The position numbers and the translations under genes are program-made. From JBASRP01 sp044866075 (GTDB lineage: Bacteria > Actinomycetota > AC-67), in the NCBI GenBank assembly GCA_044866075.1, contig JBIOTQ010000017.1:1-32105 (forward strand): DNA of 32,105 bases. Direction: 5' to 3'. Shown here piece by piece: positions 1 through 8,480 of the stretch (the first letter of the stretch is position 1; every line of letters starts with the position of its first letter). The notes below the pieces were generated by a model that searched no databases, was not told the origin of the DNA, and saw only the letters and a list, made by a program, of their open reading frames with translations.

Positions 1-680
1 CGGCGTGGCCCTTGTGGACGGGGGGCGCCCCTCTGGGCGCAACCGCGCGCGCGAGCCTCGCGGCGATTCCCGCCGGCGGGCTCCTCACGGGCACCGCGCT
101 GGTCGTCGCCGCCGCTCTGGACGCGGGCCCGGCGCGGCCCTGGTTCTTCGCGCTCGCGCTCCCCGCGGTGGCCGCGCTCCTGGCGATCGCCGCCGGCGTC
201 TGGGAGGGCCGCGATGAAGACGCGGCCGGCGAACCCGTCGCGTCGGGTGTCGTGGCCGCGATCGCCCTCGCGGCGGCACTCGTGCCGGCGGCGGTTCCCG
301 CGCGCGCGGCGAGCGGGCTGGGCGTCCCCGTCGCGACCCTGCTCGGGACGGGCCGACTGCTGTCGACCGGCGGCGTTCCCGGTGTCCCCGAGGATCTTGC
401 CGCGGTCGCGCTCGCGGCGGCCGTCGTCGCGTTCGCGGCCGGGCCCGGTCGCATGGGTCGGGGCGGTGCCCCCGGCCGGCGGCGCGTCGAACGTTCGCGA
501 TCGCTCCTCGACTGGTGGGCGCGCGCGGCGGCGGCACCGTCGTACGCTTCGACGCTGGCGCGCGACGCAGCCACCAGCGCAGCGCGGAGATGGGGAGCCG
601 CCGGCGCCTTCCTCCTCGCCGTCTCGCTCGGGCTGGCCCTTCGCGTGTACGTGGTCGCGGCGGGGCGCGGATTCCTTTAG
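1..680 (+). CDS. C-terminal part of an integral membrane protein, family not recognised
   Basis: The reading frame is open from the left edge and ends with TAG at 678-680, so the true start lies outside the window; a TTG at 12 is in frame but nothing marks it as a start. About 226 residues are visible. They are very rich in Ala, Val, Leu and Gly and form several hydrophobic segments likely to cross the membrane, followed by a basic stretch (GRRRVERSR) and a last hydrophobic helix near the C-terminus. I see no catalytic motif. The hydrophobic repeats could fit a proton-conducting or transporter-type membrane subunit, but this is a guess. The next gene starts 38 nt downstream on the same strand. 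Confidence 0.6.
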   Translation, partial: AWPLWTGGAPLGATARASLAAIPAGGLLTGTALVVAAALDAGPARPWFFALALPAVAALLAIAAGVWEGRDEDAAGEPVASGVVAAIALAAALVPAAVPARAASGLGVPVATLLGTGRLLSTGGVPGVPEDLAAVALAAAVVAFAAGPGRMGRGGAPGRRRVERSRSLLDWWARAAAAPSYASTLARDAATSAARRWGAAGAFLLAVSLGLALRVYVVAAGRGFL

Positions 681-718
681 TCCCGCGCGGGGTACAACCC
701 TTCTCGCACTGATGAACG

Positions 719-2818
719 ATGGCGAAACCACGAGCGAAGACGCCGGCTAAGGGCGGGCCACGTGGCGGACGACTCCGCGCCTGGCTCGTCGGACGCACGC
801 CCGAAGAACAGACCTGGCCGAAGAGGCTGCTTCGCGCTGCGATCGTCGCGATACCCGCCGGCTTCCTTCTTCTCATCGTCTTGTTCGGAATCGCGTACGC
901 GCTCGTGGACGTCCCCGATCCGTCGGAGATCGCGATCGCGAACTCCACCCAGGTACTCGACCGTCATGGACGCGTGATCGCGCGCCTGCACGCGGAGGCC
1001 GATCGCGTCGACATCCCGATCTCGGAGATGCCCGCTGTCGTCCGTCAGGCGGTCATCGCGGCCGAGGATCACAACTTCTACAAACACGGCGGCGTGTCGA
1101 TCCCCTCGATGCTCCGCGCCGCATTCGTGAACGTGACCGGTCTCGGCGTGCGGCAAGGCGGGAGCACGATCACGCAGCAGTACGTCAAGAACGCGTACGT
1201 CGGGAACCAGCGAACGATCTGGCGAAAGGTGAAGGAAGCCGTCGTCGCGATCAAGCTCGAGCGGCAATTCTCGAAGGACGAGATCCTCGCCGATTACCTC
1301 AACACAATCTACTTTGGTCGCGGCGCATACGGCGTCGAAGCGGCAGCGCGCACCTACTTCAGCAAGGGCGCGCGCGCTCTCACTCTCGAGGAAGCGGCCT
1401 TGCTGGCCGGCATGATCCGTGCGCCCGAGTACTACGACCCCGTGCGCGATGTGGCGTACGACCGAGCCAAAGCGCGGCGCGACCGGGTCCTCGATCAGAT
1501 GGCCGGCTTGGGATTCATCGAACGGGACCAGGCGGACACGGCCAAGGCGAAGAAGATCGTGGTGCGGCGGGGGACGACGGCCGCGTCGAGCGCGCTCGTC
1601 GGCGCGCATTTCGTCGAGGACATCCGGCGGAAGCTCGTCGCGCAGTTCGGTGCCTCTCGCGTCTACAGCGGCGGGTTGATCGTCCGCACGACCCTCGACT
1701 TCAAGCTGCAGAGGTTCGCCGAAGACGCCGTGAAGGAGGTGCTCGATCGTCCCACCGATCCCGAGGCCGCACTCGTCGCCATCGACCCGGAGACGGGCGG
1801 CGTGCTCGCCATGGTCGGCGGACGCCAGTTCTCCGAGCGGCAGTTCAACCTGGCCTCGCAGGGACGGCGCCAGGCGGGTAGCGCCTTCAAGCCGTTCGTC
1901 CTGGGCGCGGCGATCGACGACGGTATCTCGATCCGGTCGCAGTTCAAGGCGCCCGCGAGTATCACGCTGGAAACCGGGTTCGAGCCGTGGAAGGTCGAGA
2001 ACTACGACAAGAAGAACTACGGAACCCTGGACCTCTTGCAAGCCACCGAGTTCAGCGTGAACACGGTGTACGCGCAGCTGATCCTGAAGGTCGGTCCCAA
2101 GCGCGCCGCGGCGATCGCGGAGCAAGCCGGCATCACGTCGAAGCTGAGCGCGGTCCCGTCGCTCACGCTCGGTACCTCACCGGTGTCGCCGGTCGAGATG
2201 GCCGGGGCCTACGCGGGCTTCGCGACCGGCGGCATGCATGCTGCGCCCTACACGATCACGAGCGTCCAGGACTCCGACCGGAAGTCGATCTTCCGGGTGA
2301 AGGTCGAACCCGCCCGGGCTCTCGACGAGGCGGTCGCGAACACGGTCGCCTACGCCCTGCAGCAGGTCGTGAAGAGCGGCACCGGCACGCGCGCTCGGCT
2401 CGGCGCCCGACCGGTGGGTGGGAAGACGGGCACGACGGAGAATCACATCGACGCCTGGTTCGTGGGGTTCACGCGTCAGATCTCGACCGCGGTGTGGATG
2501 GGATATCCGGAAGGCAAGCGTACGATGGAGCGCGTACGAGGGATCGCCGTGACCGGCGGCTCGTTCCCGGCGCAGATCTGGAAAGCGTTCATGGAGAAGG
2601 CCGTAGAAGGGATGCCGGTCGAGGGCTTCGGGAAGCCGACGTTCGCGGGCGAGGAATTGAACGCGTCGCCCACGCCGTCGTCGACCCCCAGTCCCACACC
2701 GAGCACGACCGTCGTGCCGTCGTTGCCGCCGTCGAAGAGCCCGGAGCCGAAGCCATCGCCCACCAAGACCAACAACAGCCCGAGTCCGTCCGCGTCGCCC
2801 GCAGCGACGCCGCCTTAG
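719..2818 (+). CDS. ponA: Bifunctional class A penicillin-binding protein (PBP1A family)
   Basis: Murein synthase that polymerises lipid II (GT51 transglycosylase) and cross-links peptides (transpeptidase) outside the membrane. The 699 residues show a basic cytoplasmic N-terminus, one membrane helix at about 40-63, and the GT51 domain with the catalytic EDHNFYKHGG motif (Glu116), QGGSTITQQ and the long KVKEAVVAIKLE..LNTIYFG block. The transpeptidase domain has the active-site SAFK (Ser388, Lys391), SVN (Ser446) and KTGT (Lys569). The tail from about 645 is a Ser/Thr/Pro-rich linker of low complexity, as in many actinobacterial PBPs. The ATG at 719 gives a normal N-terminus although no clear Shine-Dalgarno precedes it. 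A GT87-like gene follows, as in the mycobacterial ponA1 neighbourhood. Confidence 0.96.
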   Translation: MAKPRAKTPAKGGPRGGRLRAWLVGRTPEEQTWPKRLLRAAIVAIPAGFLLLIVLFGIAYALVDVPDPSEIAIANSTQVLDRHGRVIARLHAEADRVDIPISEMPAVVRQAVIAAEDHNFYKHGGVSIPSMLRAAFVNVTGLGVRQGGSTITQQYVKNAYVGNQRTIWRKVKEAVVAIKLERQFSKDEILADYLNTIYFGRGAYGVEAAARTYFSKGARALTLEEAALLAGMIRAPEYYDPVRDVAYDRAKARRDRVLDQMAGLGFIERDQADTAKAKKIVVRRGTTAASSALVGAHFVEDIRRKLVAQFGASRVYSGGLIVRTTLDFKLQRFAEDAVKEVLDRPTDPEAALVAIDPETGGVLAMVGGRQFSERQFNLASQGRRQAGSAFKPFVLGAAIDDGISIRSQFKAPASITLETGFEPWKVENYDKKNYGTLDLLQATEFSVNTVYAQLILKVGPKRAAAIAEQAGITSKLSAVPSLTLGTSPVSPVEMAGAYAGFATGGMHAAPYTITSVQDSDRKSIFRVKVEPARALDEAVANTVAYALQQVVKSGTGTRARLGARPVGGKTGTTENHIDAWFVGFTRQISTAVWMGYPEGKRTMERVRGIAVTGGSFPAQIWKAFMEKAVEGMPVEGFGKPTFAGEELNASPTPSSTPSPTPSTTVVPSLPPSKSPEPKPSPTKTNNSPSPSASPAATPP

Positions 2819-2856
2819 GTCCGTCGGCACGGCGCCGGATCGGCGCGCTGGGCCTG

Positions 2857-4044
2857 ATGGCGGCCAGCCTTGTCGGGTTGGCCGCGGGGTACGCGCTGAA
2901 GGCGCAGTGCAACACCCCGAGGGTCTGGGACGGCTTCCAGTTCCGTCACTCCTGCTACAACGACGTGCTGCCGCTGTACGGCGCCCGCGGCCTCGAGGCG
3001 CGGCGGTTCCCGTACATCGATTCCACCGCATCGTCGCGCGCCGCCGGCCAGGACCTCGAGTACCCCGTGGGAACGGGGCTGTACCTCGGCACCGTCGCAC
3101 GGACGACCTCGACCCCGAACGGCTTCTTCAACGCGAACGCGGTCGGGTTGGCATTGATGGGACTCGCGACGACGCTCGCGCTCGCGGCGATGGCGCTCGA
3201 TCCGCGCCGCGTGCTCCTGTTCGCGATCGGCCCGGCGGTCGTCTTATACGCGTTCCACAACTGGGATCTGCTTGCCGTCGGCCTGACCGCGCTCGCGCTC
3301 TACGCTTTCTGGCGCGAGTCCGAGGGGTGGGCCGGGTTCCTCCTGGGCCTCGGTGCGGCGACGAAGCTGTTCCCGGCTTTCCTGTTGCCGGCGCTCCTTC
3401 TCGCGGTCTGGAAGAACCGGAAGCGTGTTCCGTGGGCGATGGGGATCGCGTTCGTGCTCGGAGCTGCGGTTCTCAACGTTCCCGTGATGCTCGCCAACTT
3501 CGACGGGTGGAAGTACCCGTGGGACTTCCAGAGCAGTCGCACCGCGAACTTCGAGACCTCGTGGTTCATGCTGTACCGGCATCTCGCGCCGGAGCACGGC
3601 AAGTGGTTCTTCGACTCGTCGGTCGTGAACGTTCTGTCGGGCGGCCTCTTCGTCGTCGGCGCCGGCGTTCTGCTGGCCCTCGAGGCCCGGCGCCGCGTCG
3701 TGCGGCCGTACGCGCTCGGGTTCGGCATCCTCGTCTGGTTCCTCATCACGGCGAAGGTGTTCTCGCCCCAGTACGCGCTCTGGCTGCTGCCTTTCTTCGC
3801 GCTCCTTCGGATGCCGTGGTGGAGCTACGCGCTGTTCGCGGTTACGGACGCTGCGGTGTGGTTCTCGGTGAGCGCGTACTTCCTGCCGGGCGACACCGCG
3901 CACAAGCTGACGATCCTCGACTACACGGTGTGGATCCGGTACGCGGCGCTGCTGATTCTTCTCATCCTCAGCCGCTTCGCGACCGAGCTCGTCCGTGAGC
4001 CCGAGCCCGCACCCTTAGGTGCTCCGGTACCATTGACCTCGTGA
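2857..4044 (+). CDS. GT87/DUF2029-type polyprenyl-phosphate-dependent mannosyltransferase, multi-pass membrane protein
   Basis: About 395 residues with roughly ten hydrophobic segments. The GT-C fold mannosyltransferases of family GT87 (DUF2029) use polyprenyl-phosphate-mannose at the outer membrane face. Family-like features are the early DGFQFRHSCYND segment, FPYID, LEYPVGTGLY, AFHNWDLLAVGL, GAATKLFPAFLLPAL and the late LITAKVFSPQYALWLLPF. The frame stays open far upstream inside the PBP gene, which is a shadow. ATG at 2857 is the first normal start after the PBP stop, but it cuts close to the first membrane helix, so a rarer upstream start is possible. The end overlaps the next start in GTGA (4041-4044), indicating translational coupling. 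ponA followed by this family is conserved in mycobacteria, supporting a cell-envelope role. Confidence 0.8.
   Translation: MAASLVGLAAGYALKAQCNTPRVWDGFQFRHSCYNDVLPLYGARGLEARRFPYIDSTASSRAAGQDLEYPVGTGLYLGTVARTTSTPNGFFNANAVGLALMGLATTLALAAMALDPRRVLLFAIGPAVVLYAFHNWDLLAVGLTALALYAFWRESEGWAGFLLGLGAATKLFPAFLLPALLLAVWKNRKRVPWAMGIAFVLGAAVLNVPVMLANFDGWKYPWDFQSSRTANFETSWFMLYRHLAPEHGKWFFDSSVVNVLSGGLFVVGAGVLLALEARRRVVRPYALGFGILVWFLITAKVFSPQYALWLLPFFALLRMPWWSYALFAVTDAAVWFSVSAYFLPGDTAHKLTILDYTVWIRYAALLILLILSRFATELVREPEPAPLGAPVPLTS
4028..4033 (+). promoter_or_regulatory. Candidate -10 box (TACCAT) for leaderless chdC mRNA
   Basis: TACCAT fits TANNNT and ends seven bases before the GTG at 4041, which would put the transcript start at or next to the start codon. 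It lies inside the end of the preceding gene. No convincing -35 was found. Confidence 0.35.
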
Positions 4045-4739
4045 GCGAGGAGCGGCCGCATCCGCGGCAGATGATCAAGTACAGCTTCTATCGGGTCGCG
4101 CCGGCGTGGCGCGCGCTTCCCGACGAGGAACGCGCCGCCGGGCGGAAAGAGCTCGCCGAGCTGCTCGACGAGTGGCGCGAACGCCTTCCGATGGTCCGCT
4201 CGTACTCGACGGTCGGGATGCGCGGCGACGCCGACATCCTCATCTGGTCGGCCGCGAAAACGCTCGAGGAGATCCGTGACCTCGAGACCGCGATCCGCCG
4301 CACCGCGCTCGGCGCGCACCTCGAGACGCCGCATTCGTTCCTCGCGATGACGAAGAGGTCCCAGTACGAAGACCGGCTCGATCCGTCGAGCCGTGAGAAG
4401 CTCAAGGTCAAGCCGGGGCGGGCGAAGTACCTCTTCATCTACCCGTTCGTGAAGACCCGCGCCTGGTACGCGCTGCCGTTCGAGGAACGCCAGAAGATGA
4501 TGGACGCGCACATCGAGATCGGGCACCGCTATCCAACGGTGAAGCTCAATACCACGTACTCGTTCGGTCTGGACGATCAGGAGTTCGTGGTTGCCTTCGA
4601 GACCGACGTGCCGGAGGACTTCCTCGATCTCGTGATGGAGCTTCGCGAGACGCGCTCGTCGGATTTCACGTTGCGTGACACCCCGATCTTCACGTGCATC
4701 GCCGGCGAGCCGCTCGCCGTTCTCGAATCACTCGGCTAG
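4041..4739 (+). CDS. chdC: Coproheme decarboxylase (HemQ/ChdC), chlorite dismutase family
   Basis: Last enzyme of the coproporphyrin-dependent heme pathway of monoderm bacteria: it decarboxylates coproheme III to heme b using peroxide. The 232-residue length fits the family. Tyr134 and Lys138 in YPFVK match the catalytic Tyr and Lys of the Staphylococcus enzyme (YPMSK). His157 in DAHIEIGHRYP is at the place of the proximal heme ligand. The NTTYSFGLDDQEFVVAFE block is also typical. The start is GTG at 4041, overlapping the previous stop by GTGA. There is no Shine-Dalgarno, but TACCAT lies at 4028-4033, seven bases upstream, so a separate leaderless transcript is possible besides read-through. 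No other heme genes are visible in the window. Confidence 0.92.
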   Translation: MSEERPHPRQMIKYSFYRVAPAWRALPDEERAAGRKELAELLDEWRERLPMVRSYSTVGMRGDADILIWSAAKTLEEIRDLETAIRRTALGAHLETPHSFLAMTKRSQYEDRLDPSSREKLKVKPGRAKYLFIYPFVKTRAWYALPFEERQKMMDAHIEIGHRYPTVKLNTTYSFGLDDQEFVVAFETDVPEDFLDLVMELRETRSSDFTLRDTPIFTCIAGEPLAVLESLG

Positions 4740-4748
4740 CGACGCCCT

Positions 4749-5294
4749 CTAACGCCTCGCGCGCTGTTCGGCCATCGCCGCGAGATTGCGCATCGCGGGC
4801 TTGTTGAGTCCCTTCATCATCATCCGTGCGATGCCGCCGAGAACCGGGTTCAGCATCATCTTCATCGGACCCATCGCACTTGCCTGCGTGACCCGCTGCC
4901 GGTACGTCACGCGGGAGCCGGACCCGTCGGGCGTGATGTCATATCGATTGACGACCGTCCACTCGCCCTCGCCGCCTTTGCGGAACTTCACGTGCGACTG
5001 CGTGGTGAACTCGAAGCTGGTCGGGCGCGTGGCGTCGCCGACGACCGAACGGTCGGTGAAGCTGCCGTCCGGAGCGATGCCGGTACTCGTCCACTCGGTG
5101 CCCTTCTCGGCGGGTGTGGTTCCGGTCTGCATCCCGGTCAGCCGGAAGTTCTTCTTTCCACTGTTGCCGCCCCACTCCAGATGGCTGCGAACATCAGCCA
5201 GCTGGTCGAAGACGGCTTCCGGCGGTGCCGACGTTCGGAACGAGACTTCGAACGCGATCTCGCGTCCGGCCGGCAAAGCGTCTGACCCCGCCAC
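4749..5294 (-). CDS. SRPBCC-fold protein (polyketide cyclase/START-like)
   Basis: A 181-residue protein of the helix-grip fold that usually binds hydrophobic ligands in a cavity. The opening pattern IAFEVSFRTSAPPEAVFDQLADVRSHLEW is the characteristic beginning of such proteins, followed by beta-strand-rich sequence (SFEFTTQSHVKF, VVNRYDITPDGSGSRVTYRQRV) and a C-terminal helix with several Met residues. The start is chosen as GTG at 5292-5294 because a strong ggaaggagg lies just upstream on the minus strand; the open frame continues further but that part looks non-coding. It ends 9 nt from the convergent chdC stop. It lies 64 nt downstream of the DUF779 gene on the same strand and may be cotranscribed. 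The ligand is unknown. Confidence 0.85.
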   Translation of the reverse strand: MAGSDALPAGREIAFEVSFRTSAPPEAVFDQLADVRSHLEWGGNSGKKNFRLTGMQTGTTPAEKGTEWTSTGIAPDGSFTDRSVVGDATRPTSFEFTTQSHVKFRKGGEGEWTVVNRYDITPDGSGSRVTYRQRVTQASAMGPMKMMLNPVLGGIARMMMKGLNKPAMRNLAAMAEQRARR

Positions 5295-5358
5295 GTGCTC
5301 CTCCTTCCCGACGGATGAGGCAACAGTACGCCGACGGCGAGAAACGTTACAGGGAGCG

Positions 5359-5694
5359 TTAGGGCTGGAGCGGTCGTCCGGGCACCCGGAGCGTGAAGCG
5401 TGAGTCGTACTCGCTCTCGAGCGACAGCGAGTCGTTGACGACGCCTCTATCGATATCGACAACGAGACCCTCGTCGCCCGGGTAGAGCTCTGCCAGCCAT
5501 TTGGGAGCCACGATCGTGACGCCGTCGATCGCTCCCACCGGCTGTGCGTCGGGTTCCGGCAGGTAGTTGTCGTAGAGGAACGGCGAGGTCGAGTCGCAGC
5601 AGCCGGTGCCGAGCACCATGATCAGGTTCACGCGGCCGGCCGCGCGGACGCGCCGCACCATCTCCTCGGCCGGGCCGGTCACCGTCACGTTCAT
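5359..5694 (-). CDS. DUF779 family protein
   Basis: A 111-residue protein with the family hallmark of a Gly-Cys-Cys-Asp motif near one third of the length (GTGCCDSTSP, Cys32 and Cys33), followed by a conserved beta-rich part (VTIVAPKWLAELYPGDEGLVVDI). DUF779 genes are often neighbours of aldehyde dehydrogenase genes in other bacteria; here an aldehyde dehydrogenase lies about 4.4 kb away on the same strand, not adjacent. Function is unknown. The ATG at 5694 has no Shine-Dalgarno but TACGAT on the minus strand ends nine bases upstream, suggesting a nearly leaderless mRNA. It is divergent from the next gene with only 29 nt between start codons. Confidence 0.8.
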   Translation of the reverse strand: MNVTVTGPAEEMVRRVRAAGRVNLIMVLGTGCCDSTSPFLYDNYLPEPDAQPVGAIDGVTIVAPKWLAELYPGDEGLVVDIDRGVVNDSLSLESEYDSRFTLRVPGRPLQP

Positions 5695-5703
5695 GACCCA
5701 GAA

Positions 5704-5713
5704 ATCGTAGCAT
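5704..5713. promoter_or_regulatory. Overlapping divergent -10 boxes of the DUF779 gene and its neighbour
   Basis: The 29-nt gap between two divergent starts holds TACGAT on the minus strand (5709 to 5704), nine bases before the DUF779 ATG, and TAGCAT on the plus strand (5708-5713), ten bases before the GTG at 5724. The two boxes share two base pairs. Neither gene has a Shine-Dalgarno, which fits short or absent leaders. Confidence 0.4.
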
Positions 5714-5723
5714 CGGCAGTATC

Positions 5724-6284
5724 GTGACGAAGAAGCCGGTCCTTTTCGCGACCCTCGCCGTTGTGGTGGCCGGCGCGGCGGGCGCGACGTCCGTCTTCTT
5801 GGTGGGATCGAAGCAGCGGCGCGACGACCGGAGGGCGTATCTCGCGTACGAGCGTGCGGTTCTCGTTCCCATCCGCGACGGTGGCCGCGTCGTACAGCAG
5901 GAGATGAAACCCTCCCTGGACCAGCTCCGGCGTGGCGAGATCACCGCGGCCGACGCTCGCGCGCGCGCCGGCGGGTGGCGTCGCGCGTTCGCCGCCGTGC
6001 GGGTAAAGGTGCTCGCACTCACCCCGCCGTCGTTCCTCCGCGACGTCGAACTCCGCTTTCTCGCTGCGATCGACGGCTATGCCACGATCGCGGTCCTGTT
6101 CGACCGCGCCGCCGGCGAGGACGGAGCCGCACGCGCCTCCTTGCTGGACGCCGCGGCGGCCGCCGGCCGCCGGGCGGACACCATGTTCGACCGAGCCTCG
6201 TCGATCATGCAGTTCCACCGGCGCCGTCTCGGCCTTGGAGCGACGACCAAGCTCCCCGACCCCGCCGCGACCGAAGTGTCCTAG
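5724..6284 (+). CDS. Hypothetical protein with N-terminal membrane anchor
   Basis: A 186-residue protein that I do not recognise. It starts with MTKK and a hydrophobic helix at about 5-27 (VLFATLAVVVAGAAGATSVFLV), so it is probably anchored in the membrane with the rest outside, or exported. The remainder is alpha-helical and rich in Ala and Arg, with no catalytic motif. The layout (one helix, then a soluble helical domain) resembles the C-terminal half of the convergent DUF4389 protein, which also has a helix followed by a helical domain, but I cannot claim homology. The start is GTG at 5724. The stop TAG (6282-6284) overlaps the stop of the convergent gene in the palindrome CTAG. Confidence 0.65.
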   Translation: MTKKPVLFATLAVVVAGAAGATSVFLVGSKQRRDDRRAYLAYERAVLVPIRDGGRVVQQEMKPSLDQLRRGEITAADARARAGGWRRAFAAVRVKVLALTPPSFLRDVELRFLAAIDGYATIAVLFDRAAGEDGAARASLLDAAAAAGRRADTMFDRASSIMQFHRRRLGLGATTKLPDPAATEVS

Positions 6285-7507
6285 GACTCGGTCGCGATCC
6301 GGTTCAACTCGACGGATAGGCCGGTGACGGAGTTGTCGAACGCGGAGGCCGCTTGCTGGAACGCTCCGACCCGTTGGAGGTACTCCTCGTTCGACGTTGC
6401 CGCGATGAGCGCGTCGAGCGATGCGCGAAGCCGCGAGCTGGCGTCGCGCAGAGCAGTGACGTCGTCCCCGGCCTCATCGGGGAAGTCGATCGGGGCGAGC
6501 TTCGAATCGAACGACACGAGCCCGTTCAGTAGCTCTCGTTCCGCGCTTTGTTCGCACGCGAGCGGGTCCGAGTCCGACGCACATCGATCGAGCGAGCTGC
6601 TGAAGAAGGTGACGCGGGCTGCGAAGGCGACGTATGCGTTGCGAAGTGACGTGCCGGCCTCGGTGGCGTCGAGGACGTTGTTCACCCTCGTCGCGCGAAG
6701 GACTCCCAGTCCGCCCCAGTTCAGGACGCCCAAAACGAGGAACAGGATCAGGAGCCTCCGCGCGCCGTCCGACAGCACGAGGAGTCCGCTGGATCGGGTC
6801 TCAACGACCGGTGCGCCGACGTCGGTGGCAGGGATCGGAGGCGGCGGCGGCGCCGCTTCGGGGGGCGTCGGAACCTCCGACGGCGGCGGAAGGTCGGGCG
6901 CCGTCGGTGCGAACGGTGTTTCCGCTCCATCGCCGAAGAGCCCACTCGGATAGGCGGAGGTCAGCATCAACCAGTACGCGAACATGCGCATCCCGAAGCG
7001 AAGAACGGCGACGCTCGCCTCGAACAGCGCCCGCGGCATCCGGCCCGTGATGAGGACGACGAGCCAGATCACCAACGCGGCCACGCTCCACCCGCCCGCG
7101 GCCAAGCCGTTCAACAACCCCGCAGGGATGACGAGGATGATACGGAACAGCACTGCGAGACGGTTCAAGCGACCCGGCGCCAGCTCGATGTCGACCGGGT
7201 AGTCGGCTTCGAACTTGAACGGCGGGTACCGATCGGTGACAAGGTACAGGTACGCGTTGACGCGCGAGCTGTAGAGCAAGAACTGGCCGAGGAAGCGACC
7301 TATCCCCTCCGGGAGCCGTCCGAGGACGAGCGCTGCGAACCATCCCGCGATCGCGACGAACAAGGAGATGACAGCGCCGAAGTAGACGAGGATGAGGTGC
7401 GGGATCGCGAGGATCAGGCGGAAGCCGACGCTGGGCCTGGAGTGCTGCTCGACGTACTCGGCGCGGTAGACGGGAACGAACGGTGTGTCTTGCACGGCCG
7501 CCGCCAT
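6281..7507 (-). CDS. DUF4389 membrane protein with C-terminal helical extracytoplasmic domain
   Basis: A 408-residue protein. The N-terminal 200 residues contain two copies of a DUF4389-like unit: RPSVGFRLILAIPHLILVYF...LGRLPEGIGRFLGQFLLYSSRVNAYLYLVTDRYPPF and then LNRLAVLFRIILVIPAGLLN...TGRMPRALFEASVAVLRFGMRMFAYWLMLTSAYP. Each has two hydrophobic segments. A Pro-rich linker at about 218-242 follows (PPEAAPPPPPIPA), then another membrane helix (LLILFLVLGVLNWGGLGVL) and a helical C-terminal domain with two Cys (DRCASDSDPLACEQ) that could form a disulfide outside the cell. The start ATG at 7507 has a G-rich gaggggg just upstream. Function is unknown. It is divergent from the SIMPL lipoprotein gene. 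Confidence 0.8.
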   Translation of the reverse strand: MAAAVQDTPFVPVYRAEYVEQHSRPSVGFRLILAIPHLILVYFGAVISLFVAIAGWFAALVLGRLPEGIGRFLGQFLLYSSRVNAYLYLVTDRYPPFKFEADYPVDIELAPGRLNRLAVLFRIILVIPAGLLNGLAAGGWSVAALVIWLVVLITGRMPRALFEASVAVLRFGMRMFAYWLMLTSAYPSGLFGDGAETPFAPTAPDLPPPSEVPTPPEAAPPPPPIPATDVGAPVVETRSSGLLVLSDGARRLLILFLVLGVLNWGGLGVLRATRVNNVLDATEAGTSLRNAYVAFAARVTFFSSSLDRCASDSDPLACEQSAERELLNGLVSFDSKLAPIDFPDEAGDDVTALRDASSRLRASLDALIAATSNEEYLQRVGAFQQAASAFDNSVTGLSVELNRIATES

Positions 7508-7643
7508 GAACCCCCCTCAGACCAGGGCTACCCGCGGCAAAGCCTACTCTTCGCGCGTAACGGAAAACTGCCCGAACGGCCATTGCGGCCCCTTCCCTCC
7601 ACGTGGACGCTCCAGATCATCGGGGTGCACCAGGAGGGGTGCC

Positions 7644-8345
7644 ATGTCCAGGCGGATTCTTACCCTCGTTGCGGTCCTGGCCTTGTTCGGATCGGCGAGC
7701 TGCTCCCGTTCGCCATCGTCCGCGGGAAGGAACGACGGGCTCGTCGTTACGACGAACGGTTCGGCCACGGTGGCGTGGGAGCCGCTCGTCGTGCTCACCG
7801 CGAACGGACGAGGAGACACCAAGACGGAGGCCTTCGCCGAGGTCCGTTTGGTCCTCGAGACTCTCACCGGCGCCGCCAAGAGAGCTGTACCCGGGGCAAC
7901 GATCACTGTGAACGAGGCCGTTCAATACTCGTTGTCTCGATCCGTCGCCACGGCGACCCAGAGGCTCGTCGTCGATGCGGGCAGCCTCGCCGCTGCCGAA
8001 AGCGTCCTCAAAGCAGTTTTCGCCACCAAAGCCGAGCGGTCATGTTGCGTGTGGCGTGTCATCCTTCGTCCGCTTCTCGGATCGAGCGTCATGCAGGCGG
8101 CACGGAAGGACGCGCTCCACGGCGCGGGCGCCGAAGCACGCGAACTGGCCTCGGCCGCGGGAGTCAAGGTGGGCAAGATCCTCGCGATCCACGAGGGTGC
8201 CTCCACCTACCCCCGAAATCAAAGCCTCCCCGAGCGATCGTTTAACCCGAGCGGCCTTCAACTCATGATGGAGGACCTGCGGGCACACCCGCCAACGTCG
8301 GAACACGACCTCGTCTCGCTCGAGGTCCGCTTCGCGATCGCCTGA
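7644..8345 (+). CDS. SIMPL/DUF541 family putative lipoprotein
   Basis: A 233-residue exported protein. The N-terminus MSRRILTLVAVLALFGSASCS has a hydrophobic core and a Cys at 20 placed like a lipobox cysteine, though Ser at -3 is a weak match. The mature part follows the SIMPL pattern: an opening VTTNGSATVAWEP strand, helix-strand units, and late QAARKDALHGAGAEARELASAAGVKVGKILAIHEG, which is the family's most recognisable block. SIMPL proteins are periplasmic or cell-surface proteins of uncertain biochemical role. The ATG at 7644 is preceded by aggagggg at 7631-7638, which decides it over the upstream in-frame codons. It is divergent from the DUF4389 gene, with 136 nt between starts, and stands alone. 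Confidence 0.85.
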   Translation: MSRRILTLVAVLALFGSASCSRSPSSAGRNDGLVVTTNGSATVAWEPLVVLTANGRGDTKTEAFAEVRLVLETLTGAAKRAVPGATITVNEAVQYSLSRSVATATQRLVVDAGSLAAAESVLKAVFATKAERSCCVWRVILRPLLGSSVMQAARKDALHGAGAEARELASAAGVKVGKILAIHEGASTYPRNQSLPERSFNPSGLQLMMEDLRAHPPTSEHDLVSLEVRFAIA

Positions 8346-8480
8346 GCTCGAAACGAGGTTCGATAGGACTAGTCCAGGATGTTGACGGCGCGCGCGACGG
8401 CCAGCGCCACAGTAGACGGAGACACCGCGGACTGAAGTAGCGCGGCCCCGAGGACAGGGCGGCCCGTCGGGTGCACCGGC

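Noticed and set aside
677..2125. 482-residue minus-strand ORF opposite the PBP
   Set aside because: Antisense shadow of a verified gene, typical of GC-rich DNA; no domain recognised.
1987..2856. Open frame continuing upstream of the GT87-like gene for nearly 900 nt
   Set aside because: It lies in another frame of the PBP gene, has Arg/His-rich non-protein-like composition and no membrane character; the PBP frame has all its motifs.
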